DNA of 64,000 nt, from assembly GCA_965216695.1 (NCBI GenBank), contig OZ244212.1, positions 434,001 through 498,000 of the forward strand. Direction: 5' to 3'. The position numbers and the translations under genes were made by a program. Numbering within the stretch: position 1 is the stretch's first letter; the number at the start of each line of letters is the position of its first letter. Of the stretch, positions 17,864 to 27,119 are shown piece by piece. Under the pieces are notes generated by a model. It was not told the origin of the DNA, searched no databases, and was given only the letters and a program-made list of their open reading frames with translations. Source of the DNA: G965216695 sp965216695. Its GTDB lineage: Bacteria; Pseudomonadota; Gammaproteobacteria; Pseudomonadales; Azotimanducaceae.

Positions 17864-18300
17864 TCGCTCAGCACCTTGAATTGGTGCTCGTACCGGGCAC
17901 GCGAACGCAGGTAGAACTCGCGATCGATCGTGCGCAATGCATCTGCAGCCAGCTCACAGCCGTCGTCCTCGGACCGGACCGATACGAGACCCAGGTCGTC
18001 CAGGGTCGACTGATTCCTGGCGCCAAGTTGAAGGGCACGATACAGGTGATGTGCCGCGGGCGACTCCCGCTCCGAAATGCGCAGCGCCACACGCAACGCA
18101 CCGATGTCGGCGACACGAACGACGGTGCCTATCGCACCGTCGAGCAATTCGTTCAGCCGCTCGACGACAGCCGCCCTTTGATCCACCCGATACCGGTTCC
18201 AGTCGCGGATTTCATGCGCAAAGCGTTTGCAGCCTCGGCACACCAGGTCACCGTAGGTCGTAGAACAGATCCCTACACAGGGAGACGCAATACGTTTCAA
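17860..18300 (-). CDS. DUF1289 family protein
   Basis: A 146-residue soluble protein. The first 45 residues are a complete DUF1289 module, with the four-cysteine pattern SPCVGICSTTYGDLVCRGC and then RDWNRY, suggesting bound zinc or an Fe-S cluster. The remaining 100 residues are a helical extension not found in the short family members (about 60 residues), so this is a larger variant. Function is unknown. It is coupled by a 4-nt overlap to miaE, which hints at a link to tRNA modification, but that is inference. Confidence 0.75.
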   Translation of the reverse strand: MKRIASPCVGICSTTYGDLVCRGCKRFAHEIRDWNRYRVDQRAAVVERLNELLDGAIGTVVRVADIGALRVALRISERESPAAHHLYRALQLGARNQSTLDDLGLVSVRSEDDGCELAADALRTIDREFYLRSRARYEHQFKVLSD

Positions 18301-18344
18301 CGCTTTCGAAATCCGGTCGTGGTTGGAGCTTGAGCGCCCCGGGC

Positions 18345-20372
18345 TCAGCCCTGCGAAGCTTTCGGGGCAAACGCCATCCGCAGCTGGAAGCGAACCAGGC
18401 GCGCACGCAGCAACGCCAGTTCACGCCGCGAGAGTTTCTCCGGCGGATTGTAAAGGAATCGCTGGACGTCAGCGATGAGCGATGCGACGGACGCGTCCAT
18501 CGTCCCGCGGCTGGTGGCAATCCGCTCCATAAACCGCCCCGGCGTTTCACGCTCCGCCCGGGGATGGCCGAGGGACGCAAACGTTCGGAACGCGCGCTTG
18601 AGCATGCGTTCAAGCGCATTCTGTGGTCCAGATCGCCGGCGCTGCCAGAACAGATAGGCGGCAACGAGCGACAGGCACAACGCACCGATAACGAGCATGG
18701 CCACGCCCACACGGGTGGGCGACACACTGCCAAGCCAGCGTTGCAACACGCCCGATTGCACCCGCCCGTCGAAACCCACCACCCACAGGTTCCACCGCGT
18801 TTCCATTGCATCGAACCAATCGAGAACACGCGCCGCGAGCGGCGTGTCCCAGCGAGCACCCGCAAATCCGCCAACACGCCGCCGATCACTCGCGGACAGC
18901 GCTGCATCCAACCCCTGCTCGATCCGTTGAGGCGCTACCGCGGCCGTGGGGTCTACCCGTTGCCAACCACTATTGGGAAGCCAGAATTCCACCCACGCGT
19001 GGGCATCGTACTGTCGTACCACGAGCAGGTTGCTGATCGGATTGATCGCGCCGCCCTGATAACCGGCCACTACCCGCGACGGTACGCCAATCGACCGAAG
19101 CATGAACACCAGCGCACCCGCATAGTGGCTGCAGAAACCGCGGCGGGTGTCGAACCAGAAACGATCAATACGGTTGGGTTCGCGCAGAGTGCCCGGTCGT
19201 AGCGTGTAGTGAAATGGTTTGTCGCGGACATACTGCAATACGCTCTCGACGAAGGCCTCGTCGGAACCCGCCTCATCGCGCAGGCTGCGCGCAAACTGCC
19301 GCAGTTGTGGGTTATCGGCAGCAGGAACCTGAACCAAACGCCGGGCATCGGCCGCTTTGAGAGTACCACCCGGCTGATAGTCACGATCTGAAACTGCGGT
19401 GTATCGAAGCAAGGACGTCACCGGCCAGCTGGCGCGTAGATTCATGTCCACCGAGCGCTTTACGCCGGGGTCCGTCGAATCGGCGGTCGCTAGCGCATAA
19501 AGCCATTTCCTCTGCGTCGGCTCGAATAGGATTTCATAGGACGTGTCGGGCACAAAGTCTGGATAGGGTGTTGAGCGCCTGCGTTCTTCGAGCAATTCGT
19601 TCACCTTCCACGCGCCGCCGTCATAGGTCTCGTACGTAATGCCCCGCCAGTACAGCTCACGATTGGTCGGAACACGCCCATCGAAACGGACGCGAAACGC
19701 AATCTCGTCCGATTGACTCAGTTCGGCAATGTCACCGGGCGCCATGCGTGACGACAGACCTGTAGTTACGCTGGCCTGAATCGGCACGTCCCACAGTGGC
19801 GCCACCCGAGGGAAAAACACGAAGAGAACGATCGTCAACGGTACCGCCTGCACCACCAGCGTGGCCGCAGTCCGGATCGATGCAACCGGCCGCACGCGGT
19901 CGCTTGGATGATTCAACGCCGTCATCGCCGCCGTGACGAGCACGAAGACACCGAACTGATAGGCAGAGAGCAACAGCGACTGGGAAAACAGAAACTCGGT
20001 TGCCAGCACAAAATAGCTGAGAAACAAAACAATGTACGCATCACGCCTCGAGCGTAGCTCGATCAGCTTCAACGCATAGGCCACAATCAGCAGATTAGTG
20101 GCCGTCTCGAGAGTAAAGCTACGACCCGCCGAACCGACGACGATCGCAATTCCAACAAGCACCAGAACCGCTTTGATCCACCACGGCGGGTGCGCCCAGC
20201 GACCACGGTGCACTTGAGCCCGCCAGTAGACGCACAACAGCGCGGCCGACACGGTGCCAAGCGACAGGTGCGGCACGTGCGGCGCTACCACCGCAAACAC
20301 GGTAACCAGTATCAGCGCCAACGCGTTACGGGGGATGCGTAACGGCTCTGCCGCCGTGCGACTAGAGCCCAT
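18345..20372 (-). CDS. Transglutaminase-like membrane protein (TgpA family)
   Basis: From the ATG at 20372 (GAGG 10 nt upstream) 675 residues. Five or six membrane segments (DUF3488, about 15-190) precede a periplasmic transglutaminase-core domain with a complete triad: Cys414 (RGFCSHYAGA), His458 (YDAHAWVEF) and Asp474 (QRVDPTA). A further membrane segment near 560 and a DUF4129 C-terminus follow. P. aeruginosa TgpA, with the same gene order MoxR-DUF58-TgpA, is required for viability; the substrate is unknown. It overlaps the DUF58 gene by 11 nt. Confidence 0.9.
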   Translation of the reverse strand: MGSSRTAAEPLRIPRNALALILVTVFAVVAPHVPHLSLGTVSAALLCVYWRAQVHRGRWAHPPWWIKAVLVLVGIAIVVGSAGRSFTLETATNLLIVAYALKLIELRSRRDAYIVLFLSYFVLATEFLFSQSLLLSAYQFGVFVLVTAAMTALNHPSDRVRPVASIRTAATLVVQAVPLTIVLFVFFPRVAPLWDVPIQASVTTGLSSRMAPGDIAELSQSDEIAFRVRFDGRVPTNRELYWRGITYETYDGGAWKVNELLEERRRSTPYPDFVPDTSYEILFEPTQRKWLYALATADSTDPGVKRSVDMNLRASWPVTSLLRYTAVSDRDYQPGGTLKAADARRLVQVPAADNPQLRQFARSLRDEAGSDEAFVESVLQYVRDKPFHYTLRPGTLREPNRIDRFWFDTRRGFCSHYAGALVFMLRSIGVPSRVVAGYQGGAINPISNLLVVRQYDAHAWVEFWLPNSGWQRVDPTAAVAPQRIEQGLDAALSASDRRRVGGFAGARWDTPLAARVLDWFDAMETRWNLWVVGFDGRVQSGVLQRWLGSVSPTRVGVAMLVIGALCLSLVAAYLFWQRRRSGPQNALERMLKRAFRTFASLGHPRAERETPGRFMERIATSRGTMDASVASLIADVQRFLYNPPEKLSRRELALLRARLVRFQLRMAFAPKASQG

Positions 20373-21315
20373 GGAGCGCAAGCCTCTTCAACACGTCGTC
20401 CAGGTGATGCTGGCCGATACCCGGTTGCACGTCCGTGACCCCAAGCCGCAGCCCGAATTCGCGCCCCTGTCTGTGCGCAAGCAGTGCCTGTCCGGTCAAC
20501 ACACCCAGACGGTGTTCGAGATCACCCTCAACGCTGTCGAGGTCGAGCCACAAACGGGGTTCCACGTAACTCGCATATTCGCGAACGGCAAGCTCGCCCG
20601 TTCGCGCGTAGGAACGCCACATGATATGTTTGACCGGATCACCGGGCTGATAGGGCCGGATATCCACGAAGTCGTCGCTGCCGCGACGGTCGATCAGCTG
20701 CCCCTCTTCCCGCTTACGATGCCGGTCCGCTCGCGGGGGATCAGTAAAGACCGGTCTCGGGTAAGCCAGCACGTTCACGGCGAGATCCACCCATGTCCAA
20801 GCGCGCAGCAACCCGAGGGGATAGTAGGATTCAACGAGCAATCGGCCCGGATCCTGCCAGCCTCGCCGCTCGGCCGCGGCGAACAATCGGACCGTCGCCG
20901 TGTCCGATTCATATAGATCCACGTACTGCCTGATTGCACCGGGCAGACACACCCAGATGCCTTCGCGCCCCGGACTCAGAGAACCGTCTACCGACACCAA
21001 GATCTCGAGATCCTCACCCACGAAGGCCTCTCGGCATCCGGCCAGTTCCAGCGTTACGCCCGACAGGTTGCGAAACGTATGCAGGATCGCAACCAGAAAC
21101 ACACTGCCCAACAGGAATGCTACGGAGAAGATCAGGCTCGACTGATAATTGATCGCGCCGACGATCAGCGTGAGTATCAGCGCACCGAACGCAAACCCGG
21201 TGCGGGTCGGGAAGATGAAGACGTTCCGCTGACCAAGCGTTATGCGATTACCGGGCGGAATCCGTTTGTCGAGCCAACGCGTAAATCGATCGCCCAGTGG
21301 GGGCTGCGCCGTCAT
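20362..21315 (-). CDS. DUF58 domain membrane protein
   Basis: A 317-residue protein with two adjacent membrane segments (about residues 40-80, GFAFGALILTLIVGAINY and SVAFLLGSVFLVAIL) and a cytosolic DUF58 region carrying the family signature RRGSDDFVDIRPYQPGD followed by IMWRSYARTGELAVREY. DUF58 proteins are almost always partners of MoxR AAA+ ATPases, as here, and may be VWA-like adaptors. It lies 35 nt after the MoxR gene and overlaps the transglutaminase gene. Confidence 0.9.
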   Translation of the reverse strand: MTAQPPLGDRFTRWLDKRIPPGNRITLGQRNVFIFPTRTGFAFGALILTLIVGAINYQSSLIFSVAFLLGSVFLVAILHTFRNLSGVTLELAGCREAFVGEDLEILVSVDGSLSPGREGIWVCLPGAIRQYVDLYESDTATVRLFAAAERRGWQDPGRLLVESYYPLGLLRAWTWVDLAVNVLAYPRPVFTDPPRADRHRKREEGQLIDRRGSDDFVDIRPYQPGDPVKHIMWRSYARTGELAVREYASYVEPRLWLDLDSVEGDLEHRLGVLTGQALLAHRQGREFGLRLGVTDVQPGIGQHHLDDVLKRLALHGL

Positions 21316-21350
21316 CGGTTATCTCCGATCAGCCAGCCACTCGCAGCCGA

Positions 21351-22328
21351 TCAGCCCAGCACGTCCACGCTGGACAGAAGCTTCTGCGTCAGCGCGGCAC
21401 CGCCCTTACCCATCGGGTCTGCGGTATCCCGCAGCCGATGTTCGAACACGCTCGGCAACACGGCCTGTACGTCCTCGGGCACAACGTGCGTCCGTTCGCT
21501 CAGCAGCGCCCAGGCGCGCGCACTCTGAAGCAACGCGCGCGATCCGCGAGGCGAGATACCGTACGCGAATTCTCCGCCGCGTCGGGTGGAGGCCACCAGG
21601 CGCTGAATGTAGTCCAGCAACGGCTCAGCCGCCTTCACCTCGTCGACGGCGGCCTGTACTTCCAGCAACTGCTCGAGCGACATCACGGGTTCAATCTGTT
21701 CGATCATCAGGCGGCGATCGCCGCCGATCAGCAGCTCCCGCTCTGCATCAGGATCGGGGTAGCCGAGCCCTATCCGCATCAGGAAACGGTCGAGTTGCGA
21801 TTCGGGTAGCGGGAACGTGCCCGTCTGGCTGCTCGGGTTCTGCGTCGCAATCACAAAAAACGGTTGCGGCAGCGGCCGGCTCACGCCATCCACCGATACT
21901 TGTCGCTCCTCCATCGCCTCCAGCAACGCGCTTTGGCTCTTCGGCGTAGCGCGGTTCACCTCATCGGCAAGGACAACCTGTGCGAACACCGGGCCCTCGA
22001 CAAAGCGGAACGTACCGGAGGACTGATCGAAGATCGACGTACCGAGGATGTCGGAAGGAAGCACGTCGCTCGTAAACTGAATGCGCTGATAGCTGAGACC
22101 GAGCACACGCGCCAGCGCATGCGACAGCAACGTCTTGCCCATGCCGGGCAAATCTTCGATCAGCAGATGACCTCTTGCGAACAGGCACGCGAGCGCAAGA
22201 TTTACGGCATGGTGCTTGCCCAGAACAACCCCATTGAGGGTCTGAGTGAGAAGTCGGACGCGCGCCCTGAAATCAGCCGCGTTGGTGTAGTTCGAAGACC
22301 GGATTACCGGCGTTCTGCTCGTTGTCAC
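21351..22328 (-). CDS. MoxR family AAA+ ATPase
   Basis: A 325-residue chaperone-like AAA+ ATPase with Walker A (DLPGMGKT, about 59-66), Walker B (VVLADEVNR), sensor 1 (FFVIATQNP) and sensor 2 (YGISPRGSRALL). MoxR proteins activate or assemble partners encoded next door, here the DUF58 and transglutaminase proteins. The ATG lies inside the end of purF, an unusually long 56-nt overlap. No other good start exists before the conserved VLGK segment. Confidence 0.93.
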   Translation of the reverse strand: MTTSRTPVIRSSNYTNAADFRARVRLLTQTLNGVVLGKHHAVNLALACLFARGHLLIEDLPGMGKTLLSHALARVLGLSYQRIQFTSDVLPSDILGTSIFDQSSGTFRFVEGPVFAQVVLADEVNRATPKSQSALLEAMEERQVSVDGVSRPLPQPFFVIATQNPSSQTGTFPLPESQLDRFLMRIGLGYPDPDAERELLIGGDRRLMIEQIEPVMSLEQLLEVQAAVDEVKAAEPLLDYIQRLVASTRRGGEFAYGISPRGSRALLQSARAWALLSERTHVVPEDVQAVLPSVFEHRLRDTADPMGKGGAALTQKLLSSVDVLG

Positions 22329-23826
22329 GGCGCTTTTTCATGTCGTCGCTTCTATGGAACGATAGTCTGTCGAGGTAATCCTGGTCTATGTTGCCCGTCA
22401 CGTATTCGCCATCAAATACTGAACAGTCGAAGCGTGAAACGTTCGAATTACCTTCCCGGGCACTCGTCACAAGATCGCCGAGTTTCTGATATACGAGCCA
22501 GTCTGCGCCGATCGCGCGTCCCACTTCCGCATCCGTTCGCTGGTGTGCAACGAACTCGGGAGGTGACGGCATATCAATACCGTACACGTTCGCGAACCGA
22601 ACGGCAGGCGCCGCCGACGCCAAATACACCTTTCGCGCACCGGCTTCGCGCGCGAGTTGCACGATCTGCCGGCTGGTCGTTCCGCGGACAATGGAGTCCT
22701 CTACGAGCAGAACGTTCTTGCCACGGAATTCGAGATCGATGACGTTGAGTTTCTGACGCACGGACTTATGCCGCTCCTGCTGGCCAGGCATGATGAACGT
22801 TCGCCCGATGTAGCGGTTCTTCACGAAGCCCTCGCGGTACTTCACGTTGAGCCGATAGGCTAGAGGTATCGCGGCTGTTCTGCCCGTTTCCGGCACCGGA
22901 ATCACCACGTCGATATCGTGATCGTGGCGCGGGTACTGCTCGAGGATGGCTTCCGCCAGATTCTCTCCCATGCGCAGGCGGGACTTGTACACCGAGATCT
23001 CGTCGAGAATCGAATCGGGTCGGGCGAGATAGACGTACTCGAAAATGCACGGGTTGAGGCTCGTCTCGTCCGCGCACACCTGAGTGTGCACCCGCCGGTC
23101 CAGCGTGAACAGGATGGCTTCCCCCGGTGCGACGTCGCGGACGCGTTTGAATCCCAAGATGTCGAGGGCCGCGCTCTCTGACGCAACCATGTACTCGTCG
23201 CCAGCGTCTGTCTCGCGGCGACCGTATACCAGCGGCCGGATACCATGCGGGTCGCGAAAGGCCAGCACACCAAGTCCGACGATGATCGCAACCACGGCGT
23301 ACGCCCCGGAGCAACGCCCATGCACGCCCCGGACCGCCTCGAACACGTCTTCCGGTGTGATGTCCAGCGGATTCAGTTGGCGCTTCTTCAGCCCTCGGGC
23401 GCGCGCATGCAGTTCGTGCGCCAGTACGTTGAGCAACACTTCCGAGTCGCTCTCGGTGTTCAGATGGCGTAGATCGGTGTTGAACAGGTCCTGTCGCAAC
23501 TGAGCGTCGTTCGTCAGATTGCCGTTGTGCGCCAGCGCAATTCCAAAGGGCGAATTCACGTACATAGGCTGAGCTTCGGCCGAACTCGCCGAGCCCGCGG
23601 TGGGATAACGCACGTGTCCGATTCCGGCGATACCTTTGAGCCGCTCCATGTGCTCGCCGTCAATCACATCGCGAACCAGGCCGTTGCCCTTGCGCAATTG
23701 CATCCGCCGCCCATCGAAGGTCGCCATGCCCGCCGCATCCTGCCCGCGATGCTGCAACACGGTCAGCGCATCGTACAGTGACTGATTGACGGCACCGACG
23801 CCGACCATTCCTGCTATTCCGCACAT
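22273..23826 (-). CDS. purF: Amidophosphoribosyltransferase
   Basis: First committed step of purine synthesis: PRPP plus glutamine to 5-phosphoribosylamine. The 517-residue protein starts MCGIAGMVG, so Cys2 becomes the N-terminal nucleophile without a propeptide, as in the E. coli type enzyme. The glutaminase domain shows HRGQDAAG and HNGNLTN; the PRPP-binding site is LLVEDSIVRGTTS. About 12 residues at the C-terminus extend beyond the E. coli length and run through the start of the MoxR gene. It follows cvpA in the standard order. Confidence 0.96.
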   Translation of the reverse strand: MCGIAGMVGVGAVNQSLYDALTVLQHRGQDAAGMATFDGRRMQLRKGNGLVRDVIDGEHMERLKGIAGIGHVRYPTAGSASSAEAQPMYVNSPFGIALAHNGNLTNDAQLRQDLFNTDLRHLNTESDSEVLLNVLAHELHARARGLKKRQLNPLDITPEDVFEAVRGVHGRCSGAYAVVAIIVGLGVLAFRDPHGIRPLVYGRRETDAGDEYMVASESAALDILGFKRVRDVAPGEAILFTLDRRVHTQVCADETSLNPCIFEYVYLARPDSILDEISVYKSRLRMGENLAEAILEQYPRHDHDIDVVIPVPETGRTAAIPLAYRLNVKYREGFVKNRYIGRTFIMPGQQERHKSVRQKLNVIDLEFRGKNVLLVEDSIVRGTTSRQIVQLAREAGARKVYLASAAPAVRFANVYGIDMPSPPEFVAHQRTDAEVGRAIGADWLVYQKLGDLVTSAREGNSNVSRFDCSVFDGEYVTGNIDQDYLDRLSFHRSDDMKKRRDNEQNAGNPVFELHQRG

Positions 23827-23838
23827 GTCGTTTGTCCG

Positions 23839-24363
23839 TTATTCCCCGTCTTGCGTTCCAATCAGGTCCGTCCCAATACCGGCCTCTTCAGCCGTAGACT
23901 TGGCCCGATCGAACAGACTCAACACATCGTCCTCGAACACGAGCAGCGGTTCGATCAGGTTGGAGGATTGCCACCAGTCGCTGCTCTGCGCGAACGACCG
24001 AAGTGCGATCAATGCCACGATGCACACGAGAATGCCCCGCGCCGCGCCAAAAACGAATCCGAACACGCGGTCCATTCCGGTCAGGCCCGTGGATTTGACG
24101 AGATTCGCGACCACCCACTGCACGAGGGCTCCGAGCACCCACACGCTGAGAAACACAACCGCAAACGCCGCCATCGCTCGAAAAGAAGCAGTCGCTATGT
24201 GCGGTTCGAGAACGATCGCGACTTTCGGACCCAGCAGCACCGCGACCACAACTGCAAGAATCAGCGACACGAGCGACAGAAGCTCACGCGTCAAACCGCG
24301 CACCAGGCCCACCAACGCGGAAACCAACATGACGACAAGAAGGACAATGTCTACCGTAGGCAT
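23839..24363 (-). CDS. cvpA: CvpA family inner-membrane protein
   Basis: A 174-residue protein with four hydrophobic segments (about 3-22, 28-50, 62-85 and 100-125), including LVGLVRGLTRELLSL and GFVFGAARGILVC, both typical of CvpA. Named for colicin V production in E. coli, it affects envelope stress tolerance; the mechanism is unclear. It sits between dedD and purF, 12 nt ahead of purF, so co-transcription with purF is near certain. Confidence 0.93.
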   Translation of the reverse strand: MPTVDIVLLVVMLVSALVGLVRGLTRELLSLVSLILAVVVAVLLGPKVAIVLEPHIATASFRAMAAFAVVFLSVWVLGALVQWVVANLVKSTGLTGMDRVFGFVFGAARGILVCIVALIALRSFAQSSDWWQSSNLIEPLLVFEDDVLSLFDRAKSTAEEAGIGTDLIGTQDGE

Positions 24364-24368
24364 GCAGG

Positions 24369-24974
24369 CTACTCCGAAAAGGCCATGATTCGCGGTTCGG
24401 AGTCGTACCGGGCCGAAAGATCACGCTGCAGCGTTTCCGCATGGTCGCGCGACAACAGCGGACCCACGGCGACCCGGGCGAACACCTTGCCTTCGTGCTT
24501 GTACTGCGCGATGAATGCCTCCAGCCGTTCGGCCCTCAAGCGGTCGCGTAACGCCTTTGCTTTGTCCGCGTCACCGAAGCTGCCCACCTGCACCGCCCAT
24601 ACCGACGTGGTGTCGTCTTCTACAACCAGTCGAGGTTGGCCGAACCGGGATCCGTCCGACGTTCTGAAACCGTCGGTATCCACGGAACGGTCGAGCACTT
24701 CGACCTGTTGAACCAGCGCCGCCGCCGCTTCTGCGTCCGCGTCAGCGCTTGCGGGCGATTCAGTATCTGGTTGCTCGCCGCGTGCAGCACTTTCGTCCGG
24801 TAACGCCGGTGTATCGAGATCCTGGGTCACGGTTGCAAGCGGTTCGATTTCCGGCGCCGGCGCAGCCGGTCCGTCGAAAAGTATCGGCAGACCGATCACG
24901 AGCAGCGCCACCAGGAAGACCCCTCCAGTCAAGCGATAGCGGACGCGTGCACGCTGCTCATCGGCTTCGCTCAA
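24369..24974 (-). CDS. dedD: SPOR-domain cell-division protein, DedD-like
   Basis: From the TTG at 24974 the product is 201 residues; GGAGGG lies 5 nt upstream and the start is 2 nt past the folC stop. Layout: short cytoplasmic N-terminus, one membrane helix (LTGGVFLVALLVIGLPILF, about 14-32), a Pro/Glu/Ala-rich periplasmic linker and a C-terminal SPOR domain (about 122-200, WAVQVGSFGDADKAKALRDRL at its start) that binds denuded septal peptidoglycan. A longer frame continues upstream through folC but adds an Arg-rich stretch that does not look native. Confidence 0.9.
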   Translation of the reverse strand: MSEADEQRARVRYRLTGGVFLVALLVIGLPILFDGPAAPAPEIEPLATVTQDLDTPALPDESAARGEQPDTESPASADADAEAAAALVQQVEVLDRSVDTDGFRTSDGSRFGQPRLVVEDDTTSVWAVQVGSFGDADKAKALRDRLRAERLEAFIAQYKHEGKVFARVAVGPLLSRDHAETLQRDLSARYDSEPRIMAFSE

Positions 24975-24975
24975 A

Positions 24976-26298
24976 TCACCCTCCAACTGCGTCCCGCGCC
25001 GTCGGCCCGCCGAGATATGCCTCAACCTTCGACACGACAGAGAACGACCCGCACGCGAGGATAACATCATCGCCCGTACAGAACGATCGCGCCGCGGCCA
25101 GGGCCTGTGCGATTGTCGCATACGTACCCGCTATCCTCGCATCTACGGACGGGTGTTCCGACAGTGCCAACGCAAGATCGTCCGCATTCCTTGCGCGCCA
25201 CCCCGTCGTGTCAACCAGCACCCACGTCTGCACGTCGGCAAGCTCGGCAACGAAGGCTCCCGGATCTTTGTCTTCCAGCATGCCCATCACGCCCACGATG
25301 TTCCGTGCCGGGAATCGACTGCGGATTCGTTCGTTGAGGTACCGGGCAGCCGCTGGGTTGTGGGCAACATCCAGTATTACTGTGACACCATCGAATTCTT
25401 CCACTTGGAAGCGGCCCTCGAGTCGCGCCGCAGCAACGGCTGATACGACCGTTTCCGAGTCCAATCGGCGCGCGCCGGCGTCTGGTGTGTCCTGCACGAG
25501 CAACTCGCACGCCGCAAGCGCAACGCCAACGCTACGCGGCGCAACGCCGGCGGCCTCACCGCCGCACGTCAGGCCCGTCACCCCGAGATACGACCATGAC
25601 TCCGGCTGGCTGCGTTCGCGCAGCGAAAACGCTTCGCCCTCACGCACCCGCCGGCACCCGAGCGCGTCGGCTGCACGGTCGACGCTCGGCGGTACGTCTG
25701 CACCAATAACCGCCCACTGGCGCGGGCGAAACACACCGGCTTTCTCCGCTCCTATGCGGTCCAGTGTGTCGCCCAGCCACGCCTGGTGATCGAGACCGAT
25801 GCTGGTCACGATCGCAACATCGGCATCGATTACGTTGAACGCATCGAGTCGGCCACCGAGACCTATCTCCAATACAGCAACGTCTACGCGAGCATCAGCG
25901 ATCACGCACAGCGCCGCCAGCGCGGAATACTCGAAGTACGTCAGCGCCACACCCCCGCGCGCCGCATCCACGCGTTGCAGCGCATCCACGATCACGGCGT
26001 CCGGCGCTTCCCGTCCGTCAATGCGGAACCGTTCGTTGTACCGCCGGACGTGCGGCGACAGCGTGCAGCCGACGCGGTATCCGTGATGACGCAGCACCGA
26101 CTCGATGACGATGCACGCCGAGCCCTTACCGTTGGTGCCCGCAACAATCACGCTTTGCGGGGCGGGTTCGAGCACGTCGAGCCGCGCCGCGACCTCGCGC
26201 ACGCGATCAAGTCCCAGCGCCATGGCCTGCGGGTGCTGTCTGCCGATGTGCTCGAGCCAGCTTTCAAGATCCACGGGCATCGACGCGATGGCCGTCAC
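24976..26298 (-). CDS. folC: Dihydrofolate synthase / folylpolyglutamate synthase
   Basis: Joins glutamate to dihydropteroate and extends the polyglutamate tail of folates. The 440-residue Mur-ligase-type enzyme has the P-loop GTNGKGS at 54-60, the HxxxLGxTLxxIxxEKAG-like segment (DHQAWLGDTLDRIGAEKAG) and the C-terminal domain motif DVAHNPAAA. The ATG overlaps the trpA stop by 4 nt. In most gammaproteobacteria accD lies immediately upstream of folC; here trpA does. Confidence 0.95.
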   Translation of the reverse strand: MTAIASMPVDLESWLEHIGRQHPQAMALGLDRVREVAARLDVLEPAPQSVIVAGTNGKGSACIVIESVLRHHGYRVGCTLSPHVRRYNERFRIDGREAPDAVIVDALQRVDAARGGVALTYFEYSALAALCVIADARVDVAVLEIGLGGRLDAFNVIDADVAIVTSIGLDHQAWLGDTLDRIGAEKAGVFRPRQWAVIGADVPPSVDRAADALGCRRVREGEAFSLRERSQPESWSYLGVTGLTCGGEAAGVAPRSVGVALAACELLVQDTPDAGARRLDSETVVSAVAAARLEGRFQVEEFDGVTVILDVAHNPAAARYLNERIRSRFPARNIVGVMGMLEDKDPGAFVAELADVQTWVLVDTTGWRARNADDLALALSEHPSVDARIAGTYATIAQALAAARSFCTGDDVILACGSFSVVSKVEAYLGGPTARDAVGG

Positions 26299-27119
26299 GC
26301 GTCCAGCGCGCCCCGAATTTCGCGCACCTGCTCGCGCAGCCGCCCAACGTGATCCGTGGGATGTTCCGCCATCGTCCGGACGAGGGCGCTACCGACTACG
26401 ACGCCATCGGCGCGGCGACCCAGGCCACGCGCCGACGCGCCATCTTTGATGCCGAACCCAACGACGATCGGCAGGCTGGTATGTGTGCGCAATTCGTCGA
26501 CGTTTGCGGCCACTGAATCCGCATCGATATGATCCGCTCCGGTAATGCCTTTCAACGACACGTAATAAATGAACCCCGAGCCATTCGCCGCGATCGTCGT
26601 TCGACGCTGCGGCGTCGTCGTGGGCGCAACCAGAAATATCAATGCCAGGCCCGCATCGGCAAAGGTGTCCAGCACGAGTTCCGCTTCTTCCGGCGGCAGG
26701 TTCACCACGATGAACCCGTCCGCGCCGGCCGTCCGGGCGCGTTCGGCGACCTTGCCTATCCCCATCGTCAACAGTGGATTCAGGTACCCCATGAGCACCA
26801 CTGGCGTGGTAGCGTCATTCTCGCGAAACCGAGCGACGAGATCGAACGTGCTCGACAGCGTCATGCCCGCGGCAAGCGCGCGCTCCGAGGACGCCTGAAT
26901 GACCGGACCCTCCGCCTCCGGGTCCGAGAACGGCACACCGAGTTCCAGAATGTCGGCACCGCCCGCCACAAGTGCGTGCATGGCCGGTATCGTAGCCTCG
27001 GCCGTCGGATCGCCCGCAGTGATGAACGCCAGCAGCGCCTTGCGCCCTTCCGCCGACAGGCGCTGGAACGTCTCGCCTATTCGGCCTGCCGCCGGTTCCG
27101 TCGATGGGCGAGCGGTCAT
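26295..27119 (-). CDS. trpA: Tryptophan synthase alpha chain
   Basis: Cleaves indole-3-glycerol phosphate to indole and glyceraldehyde-3-phosphate; indole passes to TrpB. The 274-residue TIM barrel keeps catalytic Glu59 (ILELGVPFSDP; Glu49 of Salmonella) and the phosphate-binding GFGIKDG and GSALV segments. The second catalytic acid, Asp60 in Salmonella (DPLADGP), is replaced by Glu70 here (DPEAEGP). It overlaps both neighbours by 4 nt, in the order trpF-trpB-trpA-folC. Confidence 0.96.
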   Translation of the reverse strand: MTARPSTEPAAGRIGETFQRLSAEGRKALLAFITAGDPTAEATIPAMHALVAGGADILELGVPFSDPEAEGPVIQASSERALAAGMTLSSTFDLVARFRENDATTPVVLMGYLNPLLTMGIGKVAERARTAGADGFIVVNLPPEEAELVLDTFADAGLALIFLVAPTTTPQRRTTIAANGSGFIYYVSLKGITGADHIDADSVAANVDELRTHTSLPIVVGFGIKDGASARGLGRRADGVVVGSALVRTMAEHPTDHVGRLREQVREIRGALDA

